A DNA stretch of 64,000 nt from Butyrivibrio sp. (GCA_015056625.1 SVFY01000002.1:62001-126000), one strand, 5' to 3'. Shown: positions 8,507-17,702, numbered from the stretch's first letter. Program-made: numbers and translations. Notes: generated from the sequence alone by a model not told the origin.

Positions 8507-9166
8507 TTACAGGTTGTACTTAGCTGCGATCAAAGGAGCAACCTTTGATGATCCGATACGGCTGCAGCCTGCCTCAGCATAAGCAAGAGCATCCTCGATA
8601 GTGCGGATACCGCCAGCTGCCTTGATCTTAACATCTGGTCCGATGTGCTTTTTGAAGAGCTCGATGTCTGCGAGAGTAGCACCAGCACTGCCAAAACCAG
8701 TAGAAGTCTTGATGTAGTCTGCCTTTACTTCTGTGATGATCTTGCAAAGTTCGATCTTTTCATCCTCAGTGAGGTAGCAGGTCTCGATGATGACCTTAAG
8801 AAGCTTGTCGCCGCAAGCCTTCTTGATCTCTGCAAGCTCTTTTCTTACTTCGTCATATCTGTGGTTCTTGACATCACTGATATTGACTACTGTGTCGATC
8901 TCTGATGCGCCATCAGCGATTGAATCCATAGCCTCAACAACCTTGGAATGTGTGCTGTTGTAGCCAAGAGGGAAACCAATTACGGTGCAGAGCTTTAAAT
9001 TGTCACCATACTTGTCATGTACTCTTTTTAAATATGTCTGAGGGATGCAAACTGTAGCTGTTCCATATTTTACAGCCTCGTCGCAAAGGGAAACGATTCC
9101 CTCCCAGGTCGCGTCTGCAGTAAGAAGTGTGTGGTCTATAAGGCCAAGTATCTCTTTTTCTTCCAT
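8507..9166 (-). CDS. deoC: Deoxyribose-phosphate aldolase
   Basis: Cleaves 2-deoxyribose-5-phosphate to acetaldehyde and glyceraldehyde-3-phosphate in nucleoside catabolism. 219 residues, normal for the short bacterial form. Seen: IDHTLL at the N-terminus, EIDTVVN with the catalytic Asp (D91), YIKTSTGFG with the Schiff-base lysine (K153), and KIKAAGGIRT with the second lysine (K182). An in-frame ATG 13 codons upstream lies before the ribosome site; AGGAG ten bases before ATG 9166 decides the start. It is monocistronic and divergent from the aminopeptidase gene. No other deo gene is nearby. Confidence 0.96.
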   Translation of the reverse strand: MEEKEILGLIDHTLLTADATWEGIVSLCDEAVKYGTATVCIPQTYLKRVHDKYGDNLKLCTVIGFPLGYNSTHSKVVEAMDSIADGASEIDTVVNISDVKNHRYDEVRKELAEIKKACGDKLLKVIIETCYLTEDEKIELCKIITEVKADYIKTSTGFGSAGATLADIELFKKHIGPDVKIKAAGGIRTIEDALAYAEAGCSRIGSSKVAPLIAAKYNL

Positions 9167-9286
9167 TTTATTTTTCTCCTTAAAAACAAATAAATAGTGC
9201 TCCATAATTATATCACAGCCCCGAGGATTATGTGGTACAATTCTTTCTGGTTAATAATTTTTGGTAAAAGGAGAAGCATAGCCAAA

Positions 9287-11107
9287 ATGGAAAATACAGC
9301 TATAAAAGAAAGAATCAAAAGACTGCGTGAAGAGATGGGTAAAAATGGTATCGACTACTATATGATGCCCACCTCTGACTTTCATAATTCTGAGTATTCT
9401 GCAGACTTTTTTAAAGTAAGGGAATACTTCTGCGGATTTGACGGATCAAACGGAACACTGCTTGTAAGCAGGGATGAAGCAAAAATGTGGACAGATGGCA
9501 GATACTTTATCCAGGCTGAAAACCAGATGAAGGGCACAGGCGTAGAACTTATGAAGATGCTGGAAGTAGGCGTGCCTACCATTTCTGAGTACCTTCTTGC
9601 CAATATGGAAAAGGGGCAGGTCCTTGGCTTTGACGGAAGAGTTATTTCAACAAGTATTGGAGAGGACCTTGAAAAGAAGCTTTCTGCCAAGGGGGTAACT
9701 CTTAAGATCGACAAGGATCTGGCAGAAACCGTATGGACAGACAGGCCACTTCTTCCATGTCACGACATGTACGTACTTCCTGACAAGCTTTGCGGAAAGA
9801 GCTTTAAAGATAAGCTCTCAATGGTCAGAGCTAAGATGGAAGAGTATGGAACAAAGGCTTATCTTTTAAGTAAGCTCGATGACATCATGTGGCTTACAAA
9901 CCTTAGGGGTGATGATGTTGAGTGCAATCCTGTAGCTCTTTCCTATGCAGTTATCACAATGGACAGCTTCACTTTATTTGTGCAGCAAAAAGAGATCACA
10001 GATGAAGTCCGCAGCTATTGTGAAAAGTCATCGATAGTTCTTAAAGAGTACGGACAGGTTCTTGATCATGTAAGAGATATGAAGGCAGAGGGCAATATTC
10101 TTTTCGACAAGAGAAATACCAACTTCCTTACCTTCAAGGTACTTCTTGATAAGGTCAAAAAAGAGGACGTAAGGCTGATCAATGCCAAGGACCCAACAGA
10201 GGATCTTAAGGCTGCCAAGAATGATGTGGAACTTGAGAATATCAGAGATGTGTATCTTAAGGACAGTGCCAAGCTCACAGAGTTTATTTACTGGGTCAAG
10301 AATACTGTTGGAAAAGAGACAGTTACTGAGTACACTGCAGCTATGAAGCTGGATTCAATGAGGGCTGAACTTCCAGGATTTATTGAACTTAGTTTCCCAA
10401 CCATCAGTGCATATAACGCAAACGCTGCCATGGCTCACTATGAGGCTACAAAGGACAACGCAGCAGAGGTAAAGAAACAGGGACTTTTACTTGTTGATTC
10501 CGGCGGAACATATATGGGCGGAACAACTGATGTCACAAGAACTATTGTGGTTGGTGAACTTTCAGAGGAGATCAAGAAGCATTACACCCTGACAGTATGC
10601 GGTATGTTAAGACTTGCCAATGCTAATTTTCTAGAGGGGTGCACAGGGAAAAATGTTGATATCCTGGCAAGAGGACCACTCTGGAATGCGGGAATAGACT
10701 ACAAACATGGAACTGGCCATGGAATCGGATATATCCTTAATGTCCATGAAGGACCACAGAACATCAGATGGCGCTTTACGCCTGGACAGAATGAGGCGCC
10801 ACTTGTTCCTGGAATGATAGTATCAGATGAGCCTGGCGTATATATTGAGGGAAGCCATGGTATCAGGATCGAGAACATCCTTGAGGTAGTTGAGGGAGTT
10901 GAAAATGAGTATGGGAAGTTCCTTCATTTTGCTCATCTTACCTATGCTCCTATCGATCTTGAGGCAATTGATACCAGATACATGGATGACAGCGATATCA
11001 GGGCACTAAATGACTACCACAAAATGGTCTATGAAAAGGTTAGTCCTCTCATTGAGGATGAGGCTGTTCTTGGCTGGTTAAAAGAAGCTACAAGAGAGAT
11101 AAAATAA
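9287..11107 (+). CDS. Xaa-Pro aminopeptidase, long M24B form
   Basis: Removes the N-terminal residue from peptides with proline in position 2. About 606 residues, so it is the long three-domain form like eukaryotic XPNPEP1, with two creatinase-N-like domains (about 1-300) ahead of a pita-bread catalytic domain. Metal ligands are visible: LLLVDSGGTYMGGTTDVTRTI (two Asp), HGTGHGIG (His), SDEPGVY (Glu) and GIRIENIL (Glu). There is no signal peptide, so it is cytoplasmic. AAAGGAG lies 13 bases before ATG 9287, rather far, but no better start is seen. It is followed by the probable 6S RNA gene. Confidence 0.93.
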   Translation: MENTAIKERIKRLREEMGKNGIDYYMMPTSDFHNSEYSADFFKVREYFCGFDGSNGTLLVSRDEAKMWTDGRYFIQAENQMKGTGVELMKMLEVGVPTISEYLLANMEKGQVLGFDGRVISTSIGEDLEKKLSAKGVTLKIDKDLAETVWTDRPLLPCHDMYVLPDKLCGKSFKDKLSMVRAKMEEYGTKAYLLSKLDDIMWLTNLRGDDVECNPVALSYAVITMDSFTLFVQQKEITDEVRSYCEKSSIVLKEYGQVLDHVRDMKAEGNILFDKRNTNFLTFKVLLDKVKKEDVRLINAKDPTEDLKAAKNDVELENIRDVYLKDSAKLTEFIYWVKNTVGKETVTEYTAAMKLDSMRAELPGFIELSFPTISAYNANAAMAHYEATKDNAAEVKKQGLLLVDSGGTYMGGTTDVTRTIVVGELSEEIKKHYTLTVCGMLRLANANFLEGCTGKNVDILARGPLWNAGIDYKHGTGHGIGYILNVHEGPQNIRWRFTPGQNEAPLVPGMIVSDEPGVYIEGSHGIRIENILEVVEGVENEYGKFLHFAHLTYAPIDLEAIDTRYMDDSDIRALNDYHKMVYEKVSPLIEDEAVLGWLKEATREIK

Positions 11108-11140
11108 AAGTAAAAAGAATCTTAAAATATCCCAGAATGC

Positions 11141-11168
11141 TTGAAAATATGCACTCTTTGGATATAAT
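11141..11168 (+). promoter_or_regulatory. Promoter of the probable 6S RNA gene
   Basis: TTGAAA at 11141-11146 and TATAAT at 11163-11168, spacer 16 bases; predicted start near 11175. Confidence 0.65.
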
Positions 11169-11174
11169 AATATA

Positions 11175-11370
11175 TAGAACTACAAGATGGTTCTCCTGGG
11201 ATGACCGACACCTCCTGTGTAATTTGAACCTACATTACTTTAAACGGGATTCTTACATTACCTACTTGAATGTCACGCCTTCGGCCCTGCGTATACGCAG
11301 ACCAGCTACGGGAGAGGAAGACAGGATCTTAGGTTGCGGTGACCCACCTGGCGATAGCTAGGAGTCAAAT
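11175..11370 (+). ncRNA. ssrS: Probable 6S RNA
   Basis: About 195 nt between a good promoter and a terminator, GC-richer than the flanks and without a credible gene. It can fold as a rod: CTCCT (11193-11197) closes with AGGAG (11360-11364), AACCTA (11227-11232) pairs with TAGGTT (11330-11335), and CTGCGTATACGCAG near 11287-11300 makes a small hairpin. The 5' phrase CTCCTGGGATGACCG resembles the CTCTGAGATGTTCG start of known 6S RNAs. 6S RNA mimics an open promoter and holds the housekeeping RNA polymerase in stationary phase. The identity is by eye and should be taken as probable. Confidence 0.6.
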
Positions 11371-11406
11371 AACAGGAAACGGCATTTTGGGATTATTCAG
11401 GAAATA

Positions 11407-11436
11407 AAAGCAGTCATCAATGGTGGCTGCTTTTTC
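11407..11436 (+). terminator. Terminator after the probable 6S RNA
   Basis: GCAGTCATC pairs with GGTGGCTGC (two G-U wobbles) over a three-base loop, then TTTTT. Confidence 0.75.
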
Positions 11437-11452
11437 CGTATGAGGAGAACTT

Positions 11453-12370
11453 ATGACTGTAAAGCAGCAGCTGCTGGCTTTGGCCAGGGACTTCGCCTTC
11501 AGGATGCAAAAAAAGAATATTGCTGCCTATGCAGGAAGCTGTGCTTACTTTTTTATGATATCCATAGTGCCACTTCTCATCTTTATGTCATCTCTTTTGC
11601 CCTATACAGCATTAACTGCTGCTGATCTCTCAAGAGCACTCACTGAGATAACCCCTGATTTTGCTGATGATATTGCCCTTAGGCTTATAAGTGAAGCCTA
11701 TGAACAGTCAGTTGCGGTGTTTTCTATATCGGCGCTGGCAACTATCTGGTCCGGAGCTCTTGGCATGATGTCCATTATCAGAGGCCTTAACATAATTTAT
11801 GATGTAGAGGAGAGAAGAAATTATTTTTACTTAAGGGCTATTGCAGCTTTTTATACTGTTGCTATGATAGTAATAGTGATGGTCATGCTTCTTTTCATGG
11901 TATTTGAGAACATCGTCAAGACCATAGCCATAAGTCACTTCCCAGGGATCATGTTCCTTATATCCCTGTCAGCGTATTTTAAGTTTATAGTGGTTATCCT
12001 GGTGGCAACATTTTTGTTTGCACTTATATATACTTTTGTACCAAGTGCTAAAATGACTTTTGTATATCAGATTCCTGGAGCGATCTTTTCAGCAGTTGTC
12101 TGGTATATCTTTTCCTGGCTGTTTTCACTTTACGTAGACCTGTCAGGGTACTTTACTGTTTATGGAAGCATAGCAACGCTGATGATCATGATGATCTGGC
12201 TGTATATCTGTATCTACATCTTCATGATAGGAGCTTTTATAAACAGGTTTTTCCATCCTGCTGTTAAGGTCCTGTATGATGATCACCATCAGAACAAGGT
12301 AAAAGAGAGAGTTAAGAAAAAGAGTCAAAGGCAGCTTAGAAAGCCTAGAAAATACAGCGAGTTTGGATAA
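11453..12370 (+). CDS. YihY/BrkB family integral membrane protein
   Basis: 305 residues with six hydrophobic helices. Typical family phrases are seen: AAYAGSCAYFFMISIVPLL at the N-terminus, TIWSGALGMMSIIRGLN, and PGAIFSAVVWYIFSWLFSLYV. The C-terminus is basic and probably cytoplasmic. The family was once called ribonuclease BN but its true role is unknown. GAGGAG lies six to seven bases before ATG 11453. It is the first gene of a likely operon with the AI-2E family gene (11-bp gap) and the small protein after it. Confidence 0.92.
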   Translation: MTVKQQLLALARDFAFRMQKKNIAAYAGSCAYFFMISIVPLLIFMSSLLPYTALTAADLSRALTEITPDFADDIALRLISEAYEQSVAVFSISALATIWSGALGMMSIIRGLNIIYDVEERRNYFYLRAIAAFYTVAMIVIVMVMLLFMVFENIVKTIAISHFPGIMFLISLSAYFKFIVVILVATFLFALIYTFVPSAKMTFVYQIPGAIFSAVVWYIFSWLFSLYVDLSGYFTVYGSIATLMIMMIWLYICIYIFMIGAFINRFFHPAVKVLYDDHHQNKVKERVKKKSQRQLRKPRKYSEFG

Positions 12371-12381
12371 GGGGGAAGACA

Positions 12382-13527
12382 ATGAAGTTCAACAAAAAGT
12401 TTTTTAAACAGAAATGGGTTTCATATACGATTGCGACCTGCTCGGCAGTTGTGCTGTATCTTTTACTTTCCAACCAGGGATTTTTGCTAGGGGCGCTGTC
12501 TGCTATTATTAAGATAGTTAAGCCTGTTATATCCGGCATTATAGTTGCTTACATATTTAATCCACTGGCTAATCTTTTTGACAGAAAGGTCTTTAATAAA
12601 CTTAAGAATGAAAAGACCAGATGGAAATTATCTGTGGCCTTTGCGCTTATTGTGCTGGTTCTTGGAGTAACACTTTTGTGCTTCGCCCTGATCCCGCAGC
12701 TGGCAGACAGTGTATCAACGCTTATTGGAAACATGGGAATGTATGTTGCGACCCTTCAGGAACTGCTTAAGAGCTTTGAGGGAGGCAGTACAGGCAAACT
12801 CTTTGGTCTTGATTTTTCAGGAATTGCTACCTTTGGTGACAGACTCCTTGAAAATGTTGCCAATTATTTCAAGGACAATATGGACTCTGTGGTGATGACA
12901 AGCTCATCGATTGGTAAGGGAGTTTTAGATGCAGTGATAGCCTTTATCCTTGCAATCTATTTCCTTTTGGACAAGCATAGAATAACAGCTGGTGTTAAGA
13001 GATTACTTTCCCTCCTCATGAAGGATGAAAGCTACAACAAGTGGGCAGATTTCTTAAACAGATGCAACGCGATACTTATCAGATATATCGGTGTTGATGT
13101 GGTAGATGGAATAGCAGTTGGTGTTGTAAATTTCCTGTTTATGATCATAATGGGAATGCCATATGCAGCTCTGATCTCAGTCATAGTTGGAATCACTAAT
13201 CTTGCACCTACATTTGGACCAATTGTGGGAGCTGTAATAGGAGCCTTTATCCTGGTTTTGGTAAATCCATGGTATGCTCTTTGGTTTTTGATATTTACTA
13301 TTATCCTTCAGACTGTTGACGGATATATCTTAAAGCCCAGGCTTTTTGGTGAAAGTCTTGGCGTGTCAGCCCTCATGGTACTTATATCCATCATAATAGG
13401 TGGAAGACTGTTTGGAGTTGTCGGCATTTTGTTTGCGATTCCTTTTGCAGCCATCATCGATTTTGTGTGGAAAGATTATGTTATAAAAAAACTTGAGGAA
13501 AGAAAAGCTAAGAGGTACAATATATAG
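12382..13527 (+). CDS. AI-2E (UPF0118) family transporter
   Basis: 381 residues with about eight transmembrane helices. Family features are the N-terminal helix pair followed by YIFNPLANLFDRK, the long soluble insert (about 110-170), and the C-terminal core GITNLAPTFGPIVGAVIGAFI and DGYILKPRLFGESLGVSALMVL. Members export small molecules or work as ion antiporters; the name from autoinducer-2 applies to few of them, so no substrate is claimed. AAGGGGGAAG is the ribosome site. It sits between YihY and the 71-residue membrane protein in one operon. Confidence 0.93.
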   Translation: MKFNKKFFKQKWVSYTIATCSAVVLYLLLSNQGFLLGALSAIIKIVKPVISGIIVAYIFNPLANLFDRKVFNKLKNEKTRWKLSVAFALIVLVLGVTLLCFALIPQLADSVSTLIGNMGMYVATLQELLKSFEGGSTGKLFGLDFSGIATFGDRLLENVANYFKDNMDSVVMTSSSIGKGVLDAVIAFILAIYFLLDKHRITAGVKRLLSLLMKDESYNKWADFLNRCNAILIRYIGVDVVDGIAVGVVNFLFMIIMGMPYAALISVIVGITNLAPTFGPIVGAVIGAFILVLVNPWYALWFLIFTIILQTVDGYILKPRLFGESLGVSALMVLISIIIGGRLFGVVGILFAIPFAAIIDFVWKDYVIKKLEERKAKRYNI

Positions 13528-13548
13528 TATGAGAAGGGGGGTAGCATT

Positions 13549-13764
13549 ATGGATATTATGAGTTATGTTGATAGCGCCATAGAATTTTCAAAGGACAAGA
13601 TAGACAAGGTCCTTGCTTTCTGGAATGATCTTGAGGATGACAGAAAAAAGCTCCTTATTGGGTGTGTTGCAGCAACCTGTCTGGTGATAGTAGTAGCAGG
13701 TATTGCATATGGGATCGGAAAGGCTCATGGAGAGAGACTTGCCTTTGAGGAAGAAGATTTTTAA
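13549..13764 (+). CDS. Small single-helix membrane protein, unknown
   Basis: 71 residues: an amphipathic charged N-terminal half (residues 1-34), one hydrophobic helix at about 36-57 (LLIGCVAATCLVIVVAGIAY) and a short acidic tail. AGGGGGG precedes the ATG at 13549; a second ATG three codons later is possible. It follows the AI-2E gene by 21 bp and is closed by a terminator, so it is probably the third gene of that operon. I do not recognise the family. Confidence 0.75.
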   Translation: MDIMSYVDSAIEFSKDKIDKVLAFWNDLEDDRKKLLIGCVAATCLVIVVAGIAYGIGKAHGERLAFEEEDF

Positions 13765-13781
13765 GACTTAAACATTTGTTG

Positions 13782-13817
13782 TGAGAGCTTCTTTTACGGA
13801 GGCTCTCATATTTTTTG
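13782..13817 (+). terminator. Terminator after the small membrane protein
   Basis: TGAGAGC pairs with GCTCTCA, followed by ATATTTTTT. Confidence 0.8.
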
Positions 13818-13826
13818 GAGTAATAT

Positions 13827-14909
13827 ATGAAAAGAGCAGTTAGAGTAGCAGCTGTCCTGCTTGTTATGGCGCTTTCCGTGGTGGGGACTGTAATAGGGTT
13901 TCTCACAGTGGATGAGTATAAGCCAAAAGACATTGAATCCCTTGAGATAAATGGAGATGCCACAGACAGGATACAGACCGGAGAAAGCGTAGTTCTTCTT
14001 TCATGGAACCTGGGCTATGGCGCGCTGGGAGATAATGCGGACTTTTTCATGGACGGCGGCAAAATGGTTTATACCGCAGACAAGGAGAGGGTGTTTTCAA
14101 ACCTGGATGGGGATATTGAGGAGTTTATTAAAATATCACCTGACATTATTTGTACCCAGGAGACTGACCGCAATTCAGACAGGTCACACTTTGTCGATGA
14201 AGTGGAATATTTCATGTCTAATTCGGGACTTAATGTATTGCATGGAGAAAATGTCTTTGCTCCCAATCTGAAGGTGGCTTTCATACCACTTCCAGTTCCG
14301 CCGATCGGAAAGGTCTTAAGTGGCCTTATGGTATTTAGCAGGTATGATATTTCTTCAGCCCAGAGACTTAAGCTTCCATGCCCGTTTAAATGGCCGCTAA
14401 GGACATTTAACTTAAAAAGATGTCTTGAAGTAGTAAGGCTTCCTGTGGAAGGGTCAGATAAAGAGCTTGTTATCATAAACCTTCACCTTGAAGCTTACGA
14501 CCAGGGAGAGGGCAAGATTGCTCAGGCAAAAATGCTAAAAGAGGTACTGGATGCTGAGGTAGAAAAAGGTAATTACGTCATAGCAAGTGGAGATTATAAT
14601 CAGGTCTTTTCAAACACAGATGTCAGCGCCTACCCTGTCCATAAGGGTATGTGGGAGGCTGGAAGGATTGAGGTTGAGGAGTTTAATAAAGACCTTACAT
14701 TCTATACTGACAGTTCTGTTCCTACATGCAGATCTTTGGACAAAGCTCTGGATAAAGCTATCGATAAGTCACCTGAGGGCTTTCAGTACTACGTCATAGA
14801 TGGCTTTATCACATCCTCCAATGTGGAGGTGGAGTCTGTTGAGACAGATGATCTTTCTTTTGTAACATCTGATCACAATCCGATAATACTGAAGTTTAAA
14901 CTCAAATGA
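13827..14909 (+). CDS. Secreted or membrane-tethered endonuclease/exonuclease/phosphatase family protein
   Basis: 360 residues. A hydrophobic stretch at about 6-26 is a signal or anchor without a clear cleavage site. The EEP fold follows with its catalytic motifs in order: LSWNLGYG (Asn), IICTQETD (Glu), INLHLEAYD (His), ASGDYNQ (Asp and Asn) and TSDHNPI (Asp-His). Such enzymes use a divalent metal to cut phosphodiester or phosphomonoester bonds in nucleic acids, inositol phosphates or lipids; the substrate here cannot be read. A small loop with KVAFIPLPVPPIGK looks hydrophobic and may face a membrane. It is monocistronic between two terminators. Confidence 0.9.
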   Translation: MKRAVRVAAVLLVMALSVVGTVIGFLTVDEYKPKDIESLEINGDATDRIQTGESVVLLSWNLGYGALGDNADFFMDGGKMVYTADKERVFSNLDGDIEEFIKISPDIICTQETDRNSDRSHFVDEVEYFMSNSGLNVLHGENVFAPNLKVAFIPLPVPPIGKVLSGLMVFSRYDISSAQRLKLPCPFKWPLRTFNLKRCLEVVRLPVEGSDKELVIINLHLEAYDQGEGKIAQAKMLKEVLDAEVEKGNYVIASGDYNQVFSNTDVSAYPVHKGMWEAGRIEVEEFNKDLTFYTDSSVPTCRSLDKALDKAIDKSPEGFQYYVIDGFITSSNVEVESVETDDLSFVTSDHNPIILKFKLK

Positions 14910-14913
14910 TAAA

Positions 14914-14959
14914 AAAGCGGCTTTTAGTCAAAAAAAAGACTAAGAGTCGCTTTATTTTT
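14914..14959 (+). terminator. Terminator after the EEP-family gene
   Basis: AAAGCG-CT-TTAGTC pairs with GACTAA-AG-CGCTTT over an A8 loop, then TATTTTTC. Confidence 0.8.
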
Positions 14960-14960
14960 C

Positions 14961-14989
14961 GTGACAGTAAACGTTTAATTGAATATAAT
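14961..14989 (+). promoter_or_regulatory. Promoter of the phosphofructokinase gene
   Basis: GTGACA at 14961-14966 and TATAAT at 14984-14989 with a 17-base spacer. Confidence 0.7.
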
Positions 14990-15038
14990 AGAAGTTAGGT
15001 ATTTCTAAAAAGAACTTTGAAAGGGGACAGTATTCAAA

Positions 15039-16298
15039 ATGGTACACAAGGTAAAACGTAATGTAATTGTTGGACAGTCTGGAGGACCTACTGCAGCTAT
15101 CAACTCATCACTGGCAGGCGTTTACAGAACAGCGATTGACCGTGGTTACAAGAAAGTTTACGGAATGATCCATGGTGTTCAGGGCCTTATGGAAGGAAGA
15201 TATGTTGATCTTTCTGATCACATCCAGTCAGGACTTGATATTGAGCTCTTGAAGAGAACACCTTCTGCATATCTGGGGTCATGCAGATACAAACTTCCTG
15301 AGATTTTTGAAAACAAAGAAGTTTATGAGAAGATCTTTGAAATCCTCAATAAACTTGAGATAGACTGCTTTATCTACATCGGTGGTAACGACTCAATGGA
15401 TACCATCAAAAAGCTATCTGATTACGCTATCATCTCTGGTTCATCCATCAGATTTGTTGGATGCCCTAAGACTATTGATAACGACCTGGCTCTTACAGAT
15501 CACACACCTGGATACGGCTCCGCAGCCAAATACATTGGTACATCTGTAAAAGAGATCATCAGAGACAGCTGGTCACTTGAAACTACAAGCGGACAGGTTA
15601 TCATCGTAGAAGTTATGGGTAGAAACGCTGGATGGCTTACTGGCGCTACAGCACTTGCAAAGGGCGAGGACTGTGATGGACCGGATGCTATCTATCTTCC
15701 TGAGCTTCCATTTGATATGGATGCATTTATCAAGAAGATCAAAGGTCTTCTTAAGACCAAGGCTTCTGTTGTTGTTGCTGTATCTGAGGGTATCAGGACA
15801 AAAGATGGCAAGTACATCAGCGAACTTGGCAGCACAATCGAATATGTTGATGCATTTGGACACAAGCAGCTTACAGGTACTGCAAGATACCTTTGCGACG
15901 TAGTTGCAAAAGAGTGTGGCTGCAAGACACGTCCTATCGAGCTTTCAACTCTTCAGAGAGCAGCAAGCCACTGTGCTTCCCGTGTTGATATCCTTGAGGC
16001 ATATGAGGTTGGTGGTGCAGCAATGAAGGCTGCTGATGAAGGCGACAGCGGAAAGATGGTTGTAATCGAGAGACTTTCTGATGATCCTTATCAGGCAGGA
16101 ACAGAGGTTAAGGATGTTCACAAGATTGCCAATGATGAGAGAGTTGTTCCAAGAGAGTGGATCAACAAGGATGGCACATATGTAACTAACGAGTTTATTA
16201 CATATGTAAGACCTCTTATCCAGGGTGATGTTGGACCTATCATGGTTGATGGTATTCCAAGGCACCTTTATAGACCAGGGTTCCAGGATATTCTGTAA
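15039..16298 (+). CDS. pfp: Pyrophosphate-dependent 6-phosphofructokinase
   Basis: Phosphorylates fructose 6-phosphate with PPi, reversibly, in glycolysis. 419 residues, longer than the 320-residue ATP enzyme. GQSGGPTAAIN at 12-22 is the nucleotide loop. GGNDSMDT at 115-122 has Asp where ATP-dependent enzymes have Gly (GGDGS), and PKTIDND at 143-149 has the lysine that marks PPi-dependent members; together these indicate PPi as phosphoryl donor. MGRNAGWLTG is the fructose-phosphate site. The ribosome site is GAAAGGGG. A GGDEF gene starts 28 bp after the stop and may be co-transcribed. Confidence 0.93.
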   Translation: MVHKVKRNVIVGQSGGPTAAINSSLAGVYRTAIDRGYKKVYGMIHGVQGLMEGRYVDLSDHIQSGLDIELLKRTPSAYLGSCRYKLPEIFENKEVYEKIFEILNKLEIDCFIYIGGNDSMDTIKKLSDYAIISGSSIRFVGCPKTIDNDLALTDHTPGYGSAAKYIGTSVKEIIRDSWSLETTSGQVIIVEVMGRNAGWLTGATALAKGEDCDGPDAIYLPELPFDMDAFIKKIKGLLKTKASVVVAVSEGIRTKDGKYISELGSTIEYVDAFGHKQLTGTARYLCDVVAKECGCKTRPIELSTLQRAASHCASRVDILEAYEVGGAAMKAADEGDSGKMVVIERLSDDPYQAGTEVKDVHKIANDERVVPREWINKDGTYVTNEFITYVRPLIQGDVGPIMVDGIPRHLYRPGFQDIL

Positions 16299-16325
16299 TT
16301 ATTAATTCATTAGCGAAGGAATAAA

Positions 16326-17702
16326 ATGACAATTCTAAATAATGGATTAGTTACAACTGACAAAGAATTGAATATTATATCTGCTGATGACGGATATCAT
16401 GGGTATGTATGCGAAGATGGTGCCAGCACCATCTTCGCAAATATACATCCGGATGATCAGCATCTTTTGTATGAGATGGTAGAGGGATTGGAGTCTGAAA
16501 GCGCTTTGACCCTCTGCTTTCGTATCTGCAATAAAAACAAGGATTATAACTGGTTTAAGGCAGAGTGCATCAGGGCAACTGATGGAAATATCTGTATCAT
16601 GTTCCATGATATAGAGAGTGGTGGAAATGAGAACAAGGCCCTTGAAACAGATTACCTGACAGGGCTTTTGAATAAAAAAGCTATAACTGATTTTGCCAAA
16701 AAGGCTATAGCAAAGAAGACAGATATTGTTAATCTGTGCATAATCGACATAGATAATTTCAAATATATCAATGACAGCTACGGCCATTCCTATGGAGACA
16801 AAGTATTAAAGGAAGTTTCAGCCATCATAAGTGAAGTCCTTGGAAAAGACGGGAAAGCAGGCAGGATAGGCGGCGATGAGCTTATGGTGATCATCGAAAA
16901 TGTCGAGGAAAAGACAGAACTTCGCGTTTATCTTAAGGCTATCAGGGAGAGAGTTGAGGCATCTCATAGAGATCAAAGCGGTATACCTCTTGTGACGGTA
17001 TCAATGGGTGTTGGAACTTTCCCTCTGTATGTGGACAATTACGAAGATCTGTTTAATCTTGCTGACAGGATGCTCTATAGAGCTAAAAACAGAGGAAAGA
17101 ACAGATACGTCATTTATAATCCGGACATCCATGGAAAGCTTGTAAATGGTGAGCTGGATGAGAATGTGGTGGCACTTAGCGAGGCCACAGCTCAGGACAA
17201 GACCAAGCTGGTACTAGAGACCATTGATGGCCTTTTTGGAAATATGAATGAGGCAGTGCCAAAGCTTCTTTTGAAGATCGCAGCCACATTTGGCCTTGAT
17301 GAGGCATATATCTTTTACAAGGATATAAATAAGAGCTTCTATGGCTGCAAGAGAGTAGCTGAATCTGGAAAAAATGCAGAGAGGAACGTCCAAAAACTCG
17401 CAGAAAGCGTATCAAGCCTTTCTTATATAGCTGAGCCTGGATTTGAGAACAAGTTTAATTCCAATGGCATCCTTGTCATTGATTCACCAAAGGCTATGCT
17501 TGAAAATACAGTAGAACCTAAAAAGTTCTTTTCTGAGCACGATATAAGGCACGCGATACTGTACAAGATGCAGGATGTGCCATATGAAGGCTTTATTGCG
17601 CTTTACAATACCAGAGAATTATCAAGAAAATTCCCTCAATCAGACATTACAGACCTGACATATTTGAGTAAAATGATCGAAATAGCTATGAAATCTAGAT
17701 AA
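16326..17702 (+). CDS. Cytoplasmic diguanylate cyclase (PAS-like, GGDEF, C-terminal sensor-like domain)
   Basis: 458 residues without membrane segments. Residues 1-95 resemble a PAS fold. The GGDEF domain spans about 107-270, with DYLTGLLNK, the metal site CIIDIDNFKYIND and GGDEL at 182-186, which keeps the essential residues for c-di-GMP synthesis. The RxxD inhibitory site is not seen. The C-terminal 190 residues look like a GAF-type domain. It follows the PPi-phosphofructokinase gene by 28 bp (AGCGAAGGAATAAA before the ATG). The first 120 bases of the gene hold a perfect hairpin (separate entry). Activity is likely but not certain. Confidence 0.9.
   Translation: MTILNNGLVTTDKELNIISADDGYHGYVCEDGASTIFANIHPDDQHLLYEMVEGLESESALTLCFRICNKNKDYNWFKAECIRATDGNICIMFHDIESGGNENKALETDYLTGLLNKKAITDFAKKAIAKKTDIVNLCIIDIDNFKYINDSYGHSYGDKVLKEVSAIISEVLGKDGKAGRIGGDELMVIIENVEEKTELRVYLKAIRERVEASHRDQSGIPLVTVSMGVGTFPLYVDNYEDLFNLADRMLYRAKNRGKNRYVIYNPDIHGKLVNGELDENVVALSEATAQDKTKLVLETIDGLFGNMNEAVPKLLLKIAATFGLDEAYIFYKDINKSFYGCKRVAESGKNAERNVQKLAESVSSLSYIAEPGFENKFNSNGILVIDSPKAMLENTVEPKKFFSEHDIRHAILYKMQDVPYEGFIALYNTRELSRKFPQSDITDLTYLSKMIEIAMKSR
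16410..16439. repeat. Perfect 14-bp inverted repeat inside the GGDEF gene
   Basis: TGCGAAGATGGTGC at 16410-16423 is the exact reverse complement of GCACCATCTTCGCA at 16426-16439, with a two-base spacer. In frame it encodes part of CEDGASTIFA. Such a long perfect hairpin within coding DNA is not needed by the protein. Confidence 0.85.

Noticed and set aside
11137..11361. Open frame of 74 codons across the 6S region
   Set aside because: No ribosome site, and the sequence is explained by the promoter, rod-like RNA and terminator there.
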